Shown here one piece after another: positions 35,501-47,675 of a stretch of DNA of 64,000 nt. The translations under genes and the position numbers were made by a program. The DNA is from Mytilus galloprovincialis. Its lineage: Eukaryota > Mollusca > Bivalvia > Mytilida > Mytilidae. Location of the stretch: positions 24,539,847 to 24,603,846 of the forward strand of contig NC_134851.1 of assembly GCF_965363235.1 (NCBI RefSeq), in the 5' to 3' direction. The notes under the pieces were generated by a model. The model was not told the origin of the DNA. It saw nothing but the letters and a program-made list of their open reading frames with translations, and made no database searches. Within the stretch, counting starts at the first letter, position 1, and every line of letters starts with the position of its first letter.

Positions 35501-38015
35501 CTATAACAATGAACCTAGTTCTATGCTATAATAATCTACTTGTTGGGTTGTTTAATCAGTTGACTTAGTGCTATGCTATAAGAAAGGACCTAATGCTATG
35601 GTATAATAATTTAATTAGCGGAATTGAATTGGAATGGACCTATTATTGTGTTGTAACAAATTACCTAGTGTTCTGCTATAATAATGGACCTAGTTCTTGC
35701 TGTAATAATGTACTTAGTGCTATGCTATAAGAATTGGTATAGTTCTCGGCTTTAAAAATGTACTTAGGGGAATGCTATGATAATATATATAGTGCTATAT
35801 ATGCTATACGAAAGGACATTCAGTTTGCTATGATAATGTACTAGTACTTAGTGGAATAGTATATGAATGGACCTAGTTCTTGCTGTAATAATGTACTTAG
35901 TGCTATGCGATAAGAATTGGTATAGTTCTCAGCTTTAAAAATCTACTTATGGGAATGCTATGATAATATATATAGTGCTATGCTATACGAAAGGACATTC
36001 AGTTTGCTATGATAATGTACTAGTACTTAGTGGAATAGTATATGAATAGACCTAGTACGATGTTATAATAATTTACTTAGTGCTGACTTATAAGAAAGGA
36101 CCTAGCTCTCGCTATAAAAATGTACCTAGTGCTATTCTTTAAGTATGTACTATTAATGGACTCTATAGTGATGTGCTTAATACTATGGTATCAGAATTGA
36201 CCTAAAGCTATGTTGTATTAATGTATCTAGTGATATTTTATAAGAATGGACCTTGTTCTCTGCTATAATCATCGGTTGCGCTATGCTAGTAGAATGTAAT
36301 TATTGGAATCTATAAGAAAGACCTTAGCACTAGTTATAATAGTGTTCCTAGTGTTATGCTATAAGAATTGATCTACATATTGCTACGATAATGTACAAGT
36401 TGGTATTTGTTTGATATGTAATTGAAACAGGCTGATATATCTTATATGTTTTGTACATGTATCTCATTCAAATGATTGAGTTACAATACAATTTCTCATA
36501 CATGTAAAGGAGTACGGATACATTGTCATCCTTGTGTGAAAGAGTAAGGGTACAACTTCTCATTCTGGTAGAGAACCCAAGGTTGTCTCATATGCACCAA
36601 ATTGAGAACCCAAGCTTGTCTCATATGCATGTGATTGAGGAGGGTACAGCTTCGCTAACACAGATGACTGATCTAGTGCCCTCCACATTTGGTATAGAAA
36701 GTGTAGTGCTTCTCAAACATTTTAATGAGTACTAAGAGGAATTGATAAAAATAATCTAAATGCTATGCTATAACAATGAACCTAGTTCTATGCTATAATA
36801 ATCTACTTGTTGGGTTGTTTAATCAGTTGACTTAGTGCTATGCTATAAGAAAGGACCTAATGCTATGGTGTTATAATTTAATTAGCGGAATTGAATTGGA
36901 ATGGACCTATTATTGTGTTATAACAAGTTACCTAGTGCTATGCTATAATAATGGACCTAGTTCTTACTGTAATAATGTACTTAGTGCTATGCTAGAAGAA
37001 TTGGTATAGTTCTCAGCTTTAAAAATCTACTTAGGGGAATGCTATGATAATATATATAGTGCTATGCTACACGAAAGGACATTCAGTTTGCTATGATAAT
37101 GTACTAGTACTTAGTGGAATAGTATATGAATAGACCTAGTACGATGTTATAATAATTTACTTAGTGCTATCTTATAAGAAAGGCCCTAGCTCTCGCTATA
37201 AAAATGAACCTAGTGCTGTTCTATAAGTATGTACTATTAATAGACTCTATAGTGATGTGCTTAATACTATGCTATCAGAATTGACCTAAAGCTATGTTAT
37301 ATTAATGTATCTAGTGATATTTTATAAGAATGGACCTTGTTCTCTGATATAATCATCGGTTGTGCTATGCTAGAAGAATGTAATTATTGGAATCTATAAT
37401 AAAGACCTTAGCACTAGTTATAATAGTGTATCTAGTGTTATGCTATAAGAATTGATCTACATATTGCTACGATAATGTACAAGTTGGTATTTGTTTGATA
37501 TGTAATTGAAACAGGCTGATATATCTTATATGTTTTGTACATGTATCTCATTCAAATGATTGAGTTACAATACAATTTCTCATACATGTAAAGGAGTACA
37601 GATACATTGTCATCTTTGTGTGAAAGAGTAAGGGTACAGCTTCTCATTCTGGTAGAGAACCCAAGCTTGTCTCATATGCACATAATTGAGAACCCAAGCT
37701 TGTCTCATATGCATGTGATTGAGGAGGGTACAGCTTCGCTAACACAGATGACTGATCCAGTGCCCTCCACATTTGGTATAGAAAGTGTAGTGCTTCTCCA
37801 ACATCTTAATGAGTACTAAGTGGAATTTATAAGAATAATCTAAATGGTATGCTATAACAATGAACCTAGTTCTATGCTATAATAATCTACTTGTTGGGTT
37901 GTTTAATCAGTTGACTTAGTGCTATGCTATAAGAAAGGACCTAATGCTATGGTATAATAATTTAATTAGCGGAATTGAATTGGAATGGACCTATTATTGT
38001 GTTGTAACAAATTAC
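32600..38015 (+). repeat. 2,351-bp higher-order repeat, about 2.3 copies, seemingly identical
   Basis: Pairs of monomers (1,267 + 1,084) repeat as units starting at anchors 32905 and 35256, and a partial third starts at 37607. Shared private variants (CACATAATTGAGAACCC, GTGCTATATATGCTATACG, GCTATGCGATAAG) fall at exactly 2,351-bp offsets. The identity appears to begin near 32600 and to fade near 38015. The 1,267-bp monomers contain a ~183-bp internal duplication. Confidence 0.85.
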
Positions 38016-39429
38016 CTAGTGTTATGCTATAATAATGGACCTAGTTCTTGCTGTAATAATGTACTTAGTACTATGCTATACGAATTGGTATATTTCTCAG
38101 CTTTAAAAATGTACTTAGGGGAATGCTATGATAATATATATAGTGCTATGCTATACGAAAGGACATTCAGTTTGCTATGATAATGTACTAGTACTTAGTG
38201 GAATAGTATATGAATAGACCTAGTACGATGTTATAATAATTTACTTAGTGCTGACTTATAAGAAAGGACCTAGCTCTCGCTATAAAAAATGTACCTAGTG
38301 CTGTTCTTTAAGTATGTACTATTAATGGACTCTATAGTGATGTGCTTAATACTATGGTATCAGAATTGACCTAAAGCTATGTTGTATTAATGTATCTAGT
38401 GATATTTTATAAGAATGGACCTTGTTCTCTGCTATAATCATCGGTTGTGCTATGCTAGAAGAATGTAATTATTGGAATCTATAAGAAAGACCTTAGCACT
38501 AGTTATAATAGTGTACCTAGTGTTATGCTATAAGAATTGATCTACATATTGCTACGATAATGTACAAGTTGGTATTTGTTTAATATGTAATTGAAACAGG
38601 CTGATATATCTGATATGTTTTGTACATGTATCTCATTCAAATAATTGAGTTACAATACAATTTCTCATACATGTAAAGGAGTACGGATACATTGTCATCT
38701 TTGTGTGAAAGAGTAAGGGTACAGCTTCTCATTCTGGTAGAGAACCCAAGCTTGTCTCATATGCACCTAATTGAGAACCCAAGCTTGTCTCATATGCATG
38801 TGATTGAGGAGGGTACAGCTTCGCTAACACAGATGACTGATCCAGTGCCCTCCACATTTGGTATAGAAAGTGTAGTGCTTCTCAAACATCTTAATTAGTA
38901 CTAAGAGGAATTTATAAGAATAATCTAAATGCTATGCTATAACAATGAACCTAGTTCTATGCTATAATAATCTACTTGTTGGGTTGTTTAATCAGTTGAC
39001 TTAGTACTATGCTATAAGAAAGGACCTAATGCTATGGTATAATAATTTAATTAGCGGAATTGAATTGGAATGGACCTATTATTGTGTTGTAACAAGTTAC
39101 CTAGTGTTATGCTATAATAATGGACCTAGTTCTTGCTGTAATAATGTACTTAGTGATATGCTATAAGAATTGGTATAGTTCTCAGCTTTAAAAATTTACT
39201 GAGGGGAATGCTATGATAATATATATAGTGCTATGCTATACGAAAGAACATTCAGTTTGCTATGATAATGTACTAGTACTTAGTGGAATAGTATATGAAT
39301 AGACCTAGTACGATGTTATATAATTTACTTAGTGCTATCTTATAAGAAAGGACCTAGCTCTCGCTATAAAAATATACCTAGTGCTGTTCTTTAAGTACGT
39401 ACTATTAATGGACTCTATAGTGATGTGCT

Positions 39430-39850
39430 TAATACTATGTATCTCATTCAAATGATTGAGTTACAATACAATTTCTCATACATGTAAAGGAGTACGGATA
39501 CATTGTCATCTTTGTGTGAAAGAGTAAGGGTGAACCCAAGCTTGTCTCATATGCATGTGATTGAGGAGGGTACAGCTTTGCTAACACAGATGACTGATCC
39601 AGAAGTTATGCTAGAAGAATGTAATTATTGGAATCTATCAGAAAGACCTTAGCACTAGTTATAATAGTGTATCTAGTGTTATGCTATAAGAATTGATCTA
39701 CATATTGCTACGATAATGTACAAGTTGGTATTTGTTTGATATGTAATTGAAACAGGCTGATATATCTGATATGTTTTGTACATGTATCTCATTCAAATGA
39801 TTGAGTTACAATACAATTTCTCATACATGTAAAGGAGTACGGATACATTG
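39430..39850 (+). repeat. Rearranged, deleted satellite monomers
   Basis: At about 39438 the sequence jumps from AATACTATG to the TATCTCATTCAAATG near the monomer end, dropping about 270 bp. The next unit is only 345 bp and jumps again at TGATCCAG|AAGTTATGC. The order of remaining blocks is normal, so these are deletions and not inversions. Confidence 0.75.
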
Positions 39851-41084
39851 TCATCTTTGAGTGAAAGAGTAAGGGTACAGTTTCTCATTCTGGTAGATAA
39901 CCCAAGCTTGTCTCATATGCACCTAATTGAGAACCCAAGCTTGTCTTATATGCATGTGATTGAGTAAGGGTACAGCTTCGCTAACACAGATGACTGATCC
40001 AGTGCCCTCCACATTTGGTATAGAAGGTGTAGTGCTTCTCCAACATCTTAATGAGTACTAAGTGGAATTGATAAGAATAATCTAAATGTTATGCTATAAT
40101 AATCAACCTAGTTCTGTGCTATAATAATGTACTTGGGGGTTGCTTTATCAGTTGACTTAGTGTTATGCTATAAGAAAGGACCTAATGCTATGGTATAATA
40201 ATGTAATTAGTGGAATTGTATTGGAATGGACCTAGTATTGTGTTATAACAGGTAACCTAGTGTTATGCTTTAATAATGGACCTAATTCTTGCTGTTATAA
40301 TGTACTTAGTGCTATGCTATAAGAATTGGTATAGTTCTCAGCTTTAATAATGTACTATGGGGAATGCTATGATAATACATATAGTGCTATGCTATACGAA
40401 AGGATATTCAGTTTGCTATGATAATGTACTAGTACTTAGTGGAATAGTATACGAATAGACCTAGTACGATGTTATAATAATCTACTTAGTGCTATCTTAT
40501 AAGAAAGGACCTAGATCTGGCTATAAAAATGTACCTATTGCTGTTCTATAAGTATGTACTATTAATGGACTCTATAGTTATGTGCTTAATACTATGCTAT
40601 CAAAATTGACCTTAAGCTATGTTGTATAAATATTATATCTAGTGATATTTTATAAGAATGGACTTTGTTCTCTGCTATAATCATCGGTTGTGCTATGCTA
40701 GAAGAATGTAATTATTGGAATCTATGAGAAAGCACTTAGCACTAGTTATAATAGTGAACCTAGTATTATGCTATAAGAGTTGACCTACATATATCTATGA
40801 TAATGTACCAGTTGGTATATATTTGATATGTAATTGAAACAGGCTGATACATCTGATATGTTTTGTAGATGTACCTCATTCAAATGATTGAGTTACAATA
40901 CAATTTCTCAAATATGTAATTGAGTACGAGTACATTGTCATCTCGTGTGATGTTTAGACGAATTGTGTATATAGAATGTATTGTCAGCCTTGTACCATCA
41001 TCACTGCTGGTGATCAGATAGATGAAATCTGTTTTTCTAATACTGTATGCAAAATGTCGAGTAGATTTGATGTCTGAATTTTTT

Positions 41085-41760
41085 AAGGATGTACATGTCA
41101 GTCTGATATGTTCTATACGACTTATATCCAATTTTTATGGTTTATTGCAAAATGTTACTTTTTTTTTTTGTCAGTTTTTATATTTTTTTTTTTTTTAAAT
41201 TAGAAATAGGTCAACTTTGTTAGGTGAATTAAAGGATTTTAAGGTGCATATGTCTGACCCTAATTCCTTGATTTTATTTTTATATTACATTGGACAATCT
41301 TTAGTTTTTGTGGTTTTGGTCAATTTTCGTATACTGTAAGCAATAAGGCCTTTTATTTGGTGAATGGAATGACTAAGATGCACATGTCTGTCTGACATGT
41401 TTTTTTGATTTTGACCTCATTTTCATGGTTCATTCGTCAATGAAAAGTTTGCATTGTTTTGTCAGTTTATCATATGCTTTAAACAACAGGTAAATTATAT
41501 TTGGTGGATGTAACGATTGTAAAGTGTGCATGTCTGTCAAGTAGATTCATATAACCATAACCGAGGTTCAGGATTCTTTGGTCAAAGTTTGCTTGGTTTT
41601 GTCATTTTATCAGATATTGTAAGCTTAAGTCTACTTGTTGGTGTATGGAATGACTGACTGCAAGGTGTCATATAAAAATACGAAGATGTATGTCTGCCAA
41701 GGTTAATATAACTGTGACCTCATTTGCATAGAATACTTATTTATTAAACAGCTAAAAATG
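41085..41760 (+). repeat. R4 dispersed repeat copy
   Basis: Diverged modules contain TTGACCTCATTTTCATGG, GGTGTATGGAATGAC and GTGCATGTCTGTC. It follows the satellite after about 140 bp. No GGC tract, so it is a partial copy. Confidence 0.6.
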
Positions 41761-41994
41761 ATGAGCAAGACAAGATATGTACAAATACTCCAAAATTGTC
41801 AGTTGCCTACTAATTAAGTTATATTAGTTAAAGTCATTAAAGGATAATGTTGAGCCTTTCATATGTAGGGCAAGAACATTAAAGATAAAGAGAAACTATA
41901 AACAAAAGAAATTATCAACAAAAATAGACTTACCGAAGTCAACAAAACTTAAATGGTAAGTCCACGTCTATAAAAGTTGTTGCTCTTCAAAAAT

Positions 41995-42730
41995 TATTAT
42001 TATGAAAATAAGATGTGGTATAATTAATGAGAAAACTATCCACCTGATTTCAAATGAGCGGATGTAAGCAATGCAATTTCTTATTAGAGGTCAATGATGA
42101 CCTGTAAATAATGAGAAACCCCATACCCTATGCATGATATAGTCATCTATAAAAAAAAAAAACTCTACAAAACAAAATTTGAAATAAAACATCAATTCAA
42201 ACTTCAAATATACCAGACTAACTTTTAAATTAAAAACAATTTATGAAAAAATAAATTTGACAGACGTGATTTAACATCAACCACTGAACTATGTACAGGC
42301 GGCTCCTGATTTTGGACAGGCAAAAAATAACCAGGTTGATATAAAAATGAGAAGCGGTATGATTGCCAATGAGACTTTATTCCAATAAAGATCAAATGAC
42401 ACTAAATTTAACAAAAGTAGTTCACTGTACAGCCTTCGAAAATGAGCAAACCCTATACTGCATAGCAATCTATAAAAGGCCATAAAAAAACAAATGTAAA
42501 ACAATTCTAAGGCGAAAGCTAAGTGCCTGATTTTTGCACAAAACAATAAACAAATATGATATATAGCAACAATTGACAACACTGAAAAAAGACTTATTTG
42601 GGACAGACACTTATAAAATGTGGCATGGTTTTATATGTTTGCTGGCTCCAAATCATCCTCTAATTAAGTTCAGTGGTGTAAGTATCAGTTCAATATAAAA
42701 CTATAAAAATCAGTTTAAAGGTTTTTTTTC
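41995..42730 (+). repeat. Two R1 copies, head to tail
   Basis: The first starts AAGATGTGGTATAATTAATG (about 42005) and reaches GGCTCCTGATTTTGGACAGG (about 42300). The second starts GAAGCGGTATGATTGCC (about 42350) and contains GCCTTCGAAAATGAGCAAAC and a terminal AAAACTATAAAAATCAGTTT (about 42700). The minus-strand 97-codon frame here is repeat-derived. Confidence 0.6.
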
Positions 42731-43011
42731 TTCTCTTGAGTCAGGTTATTTTGATACATTCCCGTTTTCATTCTCCGTTTTAAGAACTTATTTGAATGCA
42801 ACAAAGCAGAAAACCACAGACCGGATGTGACTGGAGATTTATTCTTTCCCTTAACAAAAAAGACTCAACTTACAGATCTGTTAGTACTCACATTTACTGA
42901 CAGCTAATTCAAAGCAAACATCAACTAATAAAATAAACATTCTGTGAGCACTCAATCCACCCCTAACCTGGGATAGTGGTTTTTATAACAGCACATCATT
43001 TGAACACCCAT

Positions 43012-43178
43012 AGTTTTTGGTGGGGTTCGTGTTGTTTATTATTTAGTTTTATATGTTATTTCATGTGTACTTTTGTTTGTCTGTTTATCTTTTGCATTTT
43101 TAGCCATGGCGTTGTCAGTTTATTTTTGATTTATGAGTTTGACTGTCCCTCTGGTATCTTTCGTCCCTCTCCCTTGAA
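43012..43178 (+). repeat. R3: solo Penelope-like tail
   Basis: TTTTTGGTGGGGTTCGTGTT, TTTTAGCCATGGCGTTGTC and TGACTGTCCCTCTGGTATC match 2010-2166 in order, with no RT upstream. Confidence 0.75.
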
Positions 43179-43179
43179 C

Positions 43180-44385
43180 AAACTGTCAACATTTGTTGCA
43201 ATTGGTTTAACTCAAAAGACTGAAACAAGGCACAAAACATCTGATATGAAAACCATTTACACAAAGCAGTACAATAAGAGTAGTTACAATTAATATTCAA
43301 ATGAAAGTTTATCAAAAATGTTCATAAACATAATAAAATAGCCATTTTACTGTTGTATTTCTCTTCATTTATAATTTTTGAGTTTTGTGTATTTGTAGGT
43401 CAGACATCTTGGTTTTCATGATTATCATTCAACAGGTCAATACTGAACAAAAAACTTATATAGTTGATATTTTCTACATAGTTTGACTTTTTTATTAATT
43501 TAAAATGGAGTGTGGGTTTTTTTCCCCACGTAAAGAAAGAGGAAATTTCAACATAATGACTATAAATAAAAAGTTGTCATACCATCATGATCATATATAT
43601 GCACAAGAACTTAATCCTGTAAATGCAACAACGTATTTATCGATTGAAAGAAGGGACGAATAAGAAAAAAATATTAGTATTTTGTTGTCCAAATGAACTT
43701 GCTTTTTTTCCACTCATTTAAATCGCCCCATCCAATAAGGATTACGGAGAAAGATCTTTGAAGAACAGACTGCAAAAAATGTTTTGTAAGAATTGTAGGA
43801 ATATTCTAGTGGAATAAATAATTTATTTATTTGACTCTGATTTAGTGGACTGAATAATTGTACATAGCAAGCTGAAACAAGGAAGCTAAAATTACAAGGG
43901 AAAGAGTTTATTTCATAAATTTGTAAATAAAAATGTAATATCATAAACACTACAAGGGTATAAAATTCAAATTGTTTGCATATTCAAGTACACAAAATGT
44001 ATTGCAATGACACTAAACAAAGAAAACTTTAACTCATGAAAAGATTACACTATAATTTTAACTGTGCTTTGTCATTTTGTTTAATCATAATATGAAATAT
44101 TTTTTCAGCTCTATCTTTCATAGACAACACAATGATTTCAAAACATTTTTTTTCCCTTTTATTTAGACGTGTCATCATTTTCAGTTAAAGGATTTTATTT
44201 GTTTACTTCAAATATTATTTTACTTTGTTTCAAAATAATAATAATCTTTATAGTCATATAAACAATTTAAAAACATGTTTGTGACAAAATTGGGAAAAAA
44301 ATACATTCATATATATATTGTAAACTTTTTACTACCAAACAGAATTCATTGTGACATACACATTAAAGTATATTTATAATTTGAA
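43180..44385. other. Non-coding stretch, no gene recognised
   Basis: Short frames only on both strands. Nothing with a recognisable family. Confidence 0.35.
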
Positions 44386-44387
44386 TC

Positions 44388-44592
44388 CCATAGGATTTTA
44401 TTTTGTTTCATGGGATATTCAAAATCCCATGGGATAATTATAGTCCCATAGGATTTTTTCGTCCCATGGGACTACAATTATCCCATGGGACTTAAAGACA
44501 ATCCTACGGGATTTAACCAAAATCTCATGGGATAATAGTCAATCCCAAAGGATATTGCCCTGTCCCATTGGATATTGAAAATCCTATGGGTT
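44388..44592. repeat. Cluster of about eleven ATCCCATGGGAT-type palindromes
   Basis: Perfect or near-perfect palindromes around the core CCCATGGG (variants CCCATAGG, CCTACGGG, CTCATGGG, CCCATTGG) are spaced about 18-21 bp, at approximately 44388, 44408, 44425, 44444, 44462, 44480, 44502, 44522, 44540, 44561 and 44579. The spacers differ in sequence, so this is a series of palindromes and not an ordinary tandem repeat. Confidence 0.85.
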
Positions 44593-44599
44593 TTTTTCA

Positions 44600-45425
44600 A
44601 ATTACAAAATATGTATAATAATTACAGCAGAAAAGCAATGAAATTACTGAATCCCATGTAAGTCAGCACATTTAAGTTATATGCACGACATTGTAGCTCT
44701 AAGGAGAGGCGGCGGCAGATTTGCATATGAGTGTTTTGCAAATTAAAAGCATCCAGTGTTAACAGGTCGAACCACTGATGTTCTTCAACCAAGCTGATTG
44801 ACATTAACGATTGCCAAATATATTTACCACAAGATGTAACAAAACGGATCTTAATATAAATTGAATATTTAACAGAAAATAACAAACTTGCGGAAAAGAT
44901 AGTATGCCACAAACATGTGGTGCAAAAATTTGTACACCATATACGGATGTCGACCATTAATGTCTCTTCAGTGATAGTGGGGATCAAAACGGTATACACC
45001 CGAAGGAAAATTGAGTAAAAGCCCAAACGAAAATATATATATATATTTAATTAACTTACCATTCACCAACCAAATTTCTGTCTCTTATGCACGGCTTTTT
45101 GTCTCTTGTCATTATGAGTCATTCTGTTTTATTTCTATTCCTTCCAAAACAGTCCTGTATTTGCAAGTTCCTACAATAACAAAACATAATATAGATGTTA
45201 TGAAATGCAATTCTTTACAAAGACATTGTCTGTATCATTCAATGTTTTACAAAATTTATTTAAACGTTTGATTGCTGGAATCCTTGGGGTGTAGAAAGGG
45301 GTCACCACCAGGCCAACGTCTGGGTGATACTCACAAGTAAAAGGTCTATATAGTCTACGCATCTAACATATATCAAGCTCATTCAGGCAGGCCCGCCCCC
45401 TGTCCTTCTAAATCTGCATCTGTTT
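44600..45425. other. Non-coding stretch, no gene accepted
   Basis: A 134-codon minus-strand frame (44622-45026) is the longest here, but it shows no domain, no convincing signal peptide and no splice context that I recognise. An (AT)n stretch lies near 45033-45046. Confidence 0.35.
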
Positions 45426-45796
45426 AAAAATTACAATGACGTCAAGGTCATATAACACCTGACAGACAGACATACAAACCAAAAAAACCGTTCCAAACGC
45501 CATATGTAGTAATTGTTATAGACCGAACCACAAAAATCAAAAGTTGTCCAATGAACCATGAAAATGAGGCCAAGGTGAAATGAACCTACCAGTCAGACAT
45601 GTACAACTTATAAGCATTCCATACACCAAATATAAAGTACCATTGTTTATAGCGTCCGAAAAATAGACCATATTACTAGTATGATTTAGTTAATAGACCA
45701 AACTACAAAAGTAAACCTGATCTACAAGACAAGAAATTTAGGTCAGTCAGGTGAAACCTGTCAGGCAAACATGTATACCTTGTAATCATTATATAC

Positions 45797-47675
45797 TAGT
45801 GTTGGATAATTGGTTGAAATTACCAACCGATTATCTATTACAATCGGTTGACAGCAACCAACCGACTATCGGTTATAATCGCATCATAATACCTTGCCCT
45901 TTTTTTAAATGAAATCATGCATTTAGTCTCATTGTACATGTCTAATGTGTATATTCCATATCATTGTAGAGTTCATATATTCATATTTGATCTTTTATTT
46001 CCTTTTCATATATTCTGGTGTACTTAATTATCACGTTATAATCCTGGTACCTTTGATAACTATTTATTTAGCAGTTAAAACAATTAATTAATAAGAATCA
46101 AGATTCATATCGAACATATTTTATCTCATAAGTTACAACATTAATTACCAACAGTGACACTAACATTTCTTAATTTCAATAGTGTAACTCACAATACAAT
46201 TTCAATATAACATAGCTGTATAAACATTTGAGTTCTAATTAAGAAAAGATATATAAAGTTTTTAACTTTAAAAAATTAAAAGATTAACAGAAAAAAATTA
46301 AACAATGCATTTGCATTATAATATATACAATAAACAAAGCCAATGTCTGTTAATTCGTGTAGAATGCTTTTTTTCACTTTTGTGATCATTATTTTTCTGT
46401 CAATTGTGTCATTCGTGCGTCTGAACTTATAATCGCAAGAATGCGGAATTATTACATAGTTGAACCGTATCCGATTCGTGTTTCTTACATTTTTCAATAT
46501 GTTTCTTATATTTTTCAATATTCACTGAACATTATGCCTAAGTAGAAGAATAGAAAATGCGGCATTAAACATAAGTAATTTCAATAGTGTTGTCAGATCA
46601 CCTCTATGCAATTTATAAATATCTAAAAAATCAATTTTACAATATAAATTTTAGATTTTAAATCATACACAAGTATTTTATGTGTGGATAAAGAACTTTT
46701 ATCAGTGTAAATAATTCTTATGGATCTACTGTAAATATTGGTGGAGGATATTCAGTGTAACATTTCATATATACCGTACTCCGGGTTCAGGAGGTGTGCC
46801 TTAATTGGCAGAAGATATATACAGATAGATATGGCGGACAAATTCAAAGTCGGAAAATTTACAAAAATAAACGATGTTTGGCAAGCAGTTTGGAAAGGAA
46901 TTTGACGTTTTTGATGCTACAAATGGATAAAACATTAATAAAAGGCAATTTGCAACACGTTCTAATGAAGCTAAGAAATTATTTTGTCTAAAATCAGAAT
47001 GATTTTATGTACGCTCTCAAGTAACAAGTCAAGTAGAATCTACCGGTATTGGAAGAAAGTATTTATACAAAGTTATTGATTTTAAATAACATTCCATCAA
47101 TCTGCAAATATTTATAGTCAATGCATTTGTCACGTTTATAAAGAAGGAAATTGGTTATGTCTTTAATTATAGGATGTTTGACATTGTTAGGCAGCAACCA
47201 TTTGATTTTCGGGGGGGGGCTATGGTTTTTTTTTCTGTGCAAACTTTTTTTTTCGCCTTCGGCGAAGAACAGTCTATTTTTTTAGCGACAAACCGAAGAC
47301 AATTTTTTTCTTTCAATTTTAGCATTACATATAGTGGCAGCTGAGGGTGAAACAAACAATTTTTTTTACTCAGGGTCCAAAACAAATTATTTTTTTCACC
47401 AAAACCTGGAAACAAACTTTTTTTTCCAAAAAAAACCATAGCCCCCCCCAGAAAATCAAATGGTTGCTGCCTTATTGTCATCGATCCTGATATATTTTGT
47501 TATTATTTATTTGACTGCGCATATAAAATACAAACCGCAAACGGACCGGAAGTTGATAAGCTTAAAGTCCGGAAACTTTAACGACAATCGATTAAACAAA
47601 ATCCCAATCGATTATCGACATCGCCAGTCCCAACCAACTGATTTCCGACTTATTCCGATCATCGGAACAACACTA
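45797..47675. mobile_element. Non-autonomous hAT-like element (1.88 kb)
   Basis: TAGTGTTG at the left (45797) and CAACACTA at the right (47668-47675) are exact inverted termini. Subterminal AATCGGTT/AACCGAT and ATCGATTA words are repeated at both ends, as in hAT transposase-binding regions. The flanking eight bases are AT-rich and similar but not identical, so the target duplication has decayed or the edge is off by a base or two. A short coding-like patch (MADKFKVGKFTKINDVWQAV, from 46831) is soon broken by a stop. No transposase remains. Near 46013-46060 it carries a tail (TCTGGTGTAC, then TGGTACCTTTGATAAC) of the hammerhead-bearing repeat. Confidence 0.65.
47190..47471. mobile_element. PIF/Harbinger-like MITE with long G/C-run stem
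   Basis: GGCAGCAACCATTTGATTTT on the left mirrors AAAATCAAATGGTTGCTGCC on the right. Pairing continues through a G-run/C-run and GCTATGGTTTTTTT. TTA flanks both sides (47187-47189 and 47472-47474), matching the TWA target of PIF/Harbinger. 282 bp, nested in the hAT-like element. The 104-codon minus-strand frame across it is not a gene. Confidence 0.8.

Larger units (their letters stand above)
27236..40945 (+). repeat. 13.7-kb satellite array, monomer ~1,083 bp with nested periods
   Basis: The anchor TTGTCATCTTTGTGTG and its variants recur at 27308, 28568, 29651, 30732, 31822, 32905, 34172, 35256, 36523, 37607, 38692, 39503, 39848 and (diverged) 40935. Most spacings are 1,081-1,090 bp. Exceptions are 1,260, 1,267 (twice), 811 and 345. 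Each monomer has a conserved head: two 33-bp GAGAACCCAAGCTTG modules, then ATGACTGATCCAGTGCCC. The long tail is built of a degenerate ~25-bp word (CTATGCTATAATAATGNACC). The 70-codon frames found in seven units start at TTG and are not credible genes. No transposase, RNA gene or promoter is seen. Confidence 0.95.

Noticed and set aside
29651..38898. Seven similar 70-codon frames (CERVRVQLLILVENPSLSHM type)
   Set aside because: They begin at TTG, lie in the same place of each satellite monomer, and are simply repeated with it. Other monomers have the frame broken.
27236..40945. CRISPR-like array
   Set aside because: The repeats are long, contiguous and diverged, without unique spacers, and the setting is eukaryotic.
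44622..45026. 134-codon minus-strand frame
   Set aside because: No recognisable motif, AT-rich composition, and cysteines without a pattern. Kept only as an unexplained frame.
47167..47481. 104-codon Lys-rich minus-strand frame
   Set aside because: It exactly spans the Harbinger-like MITE. The lysines are the A-runs of its interior.
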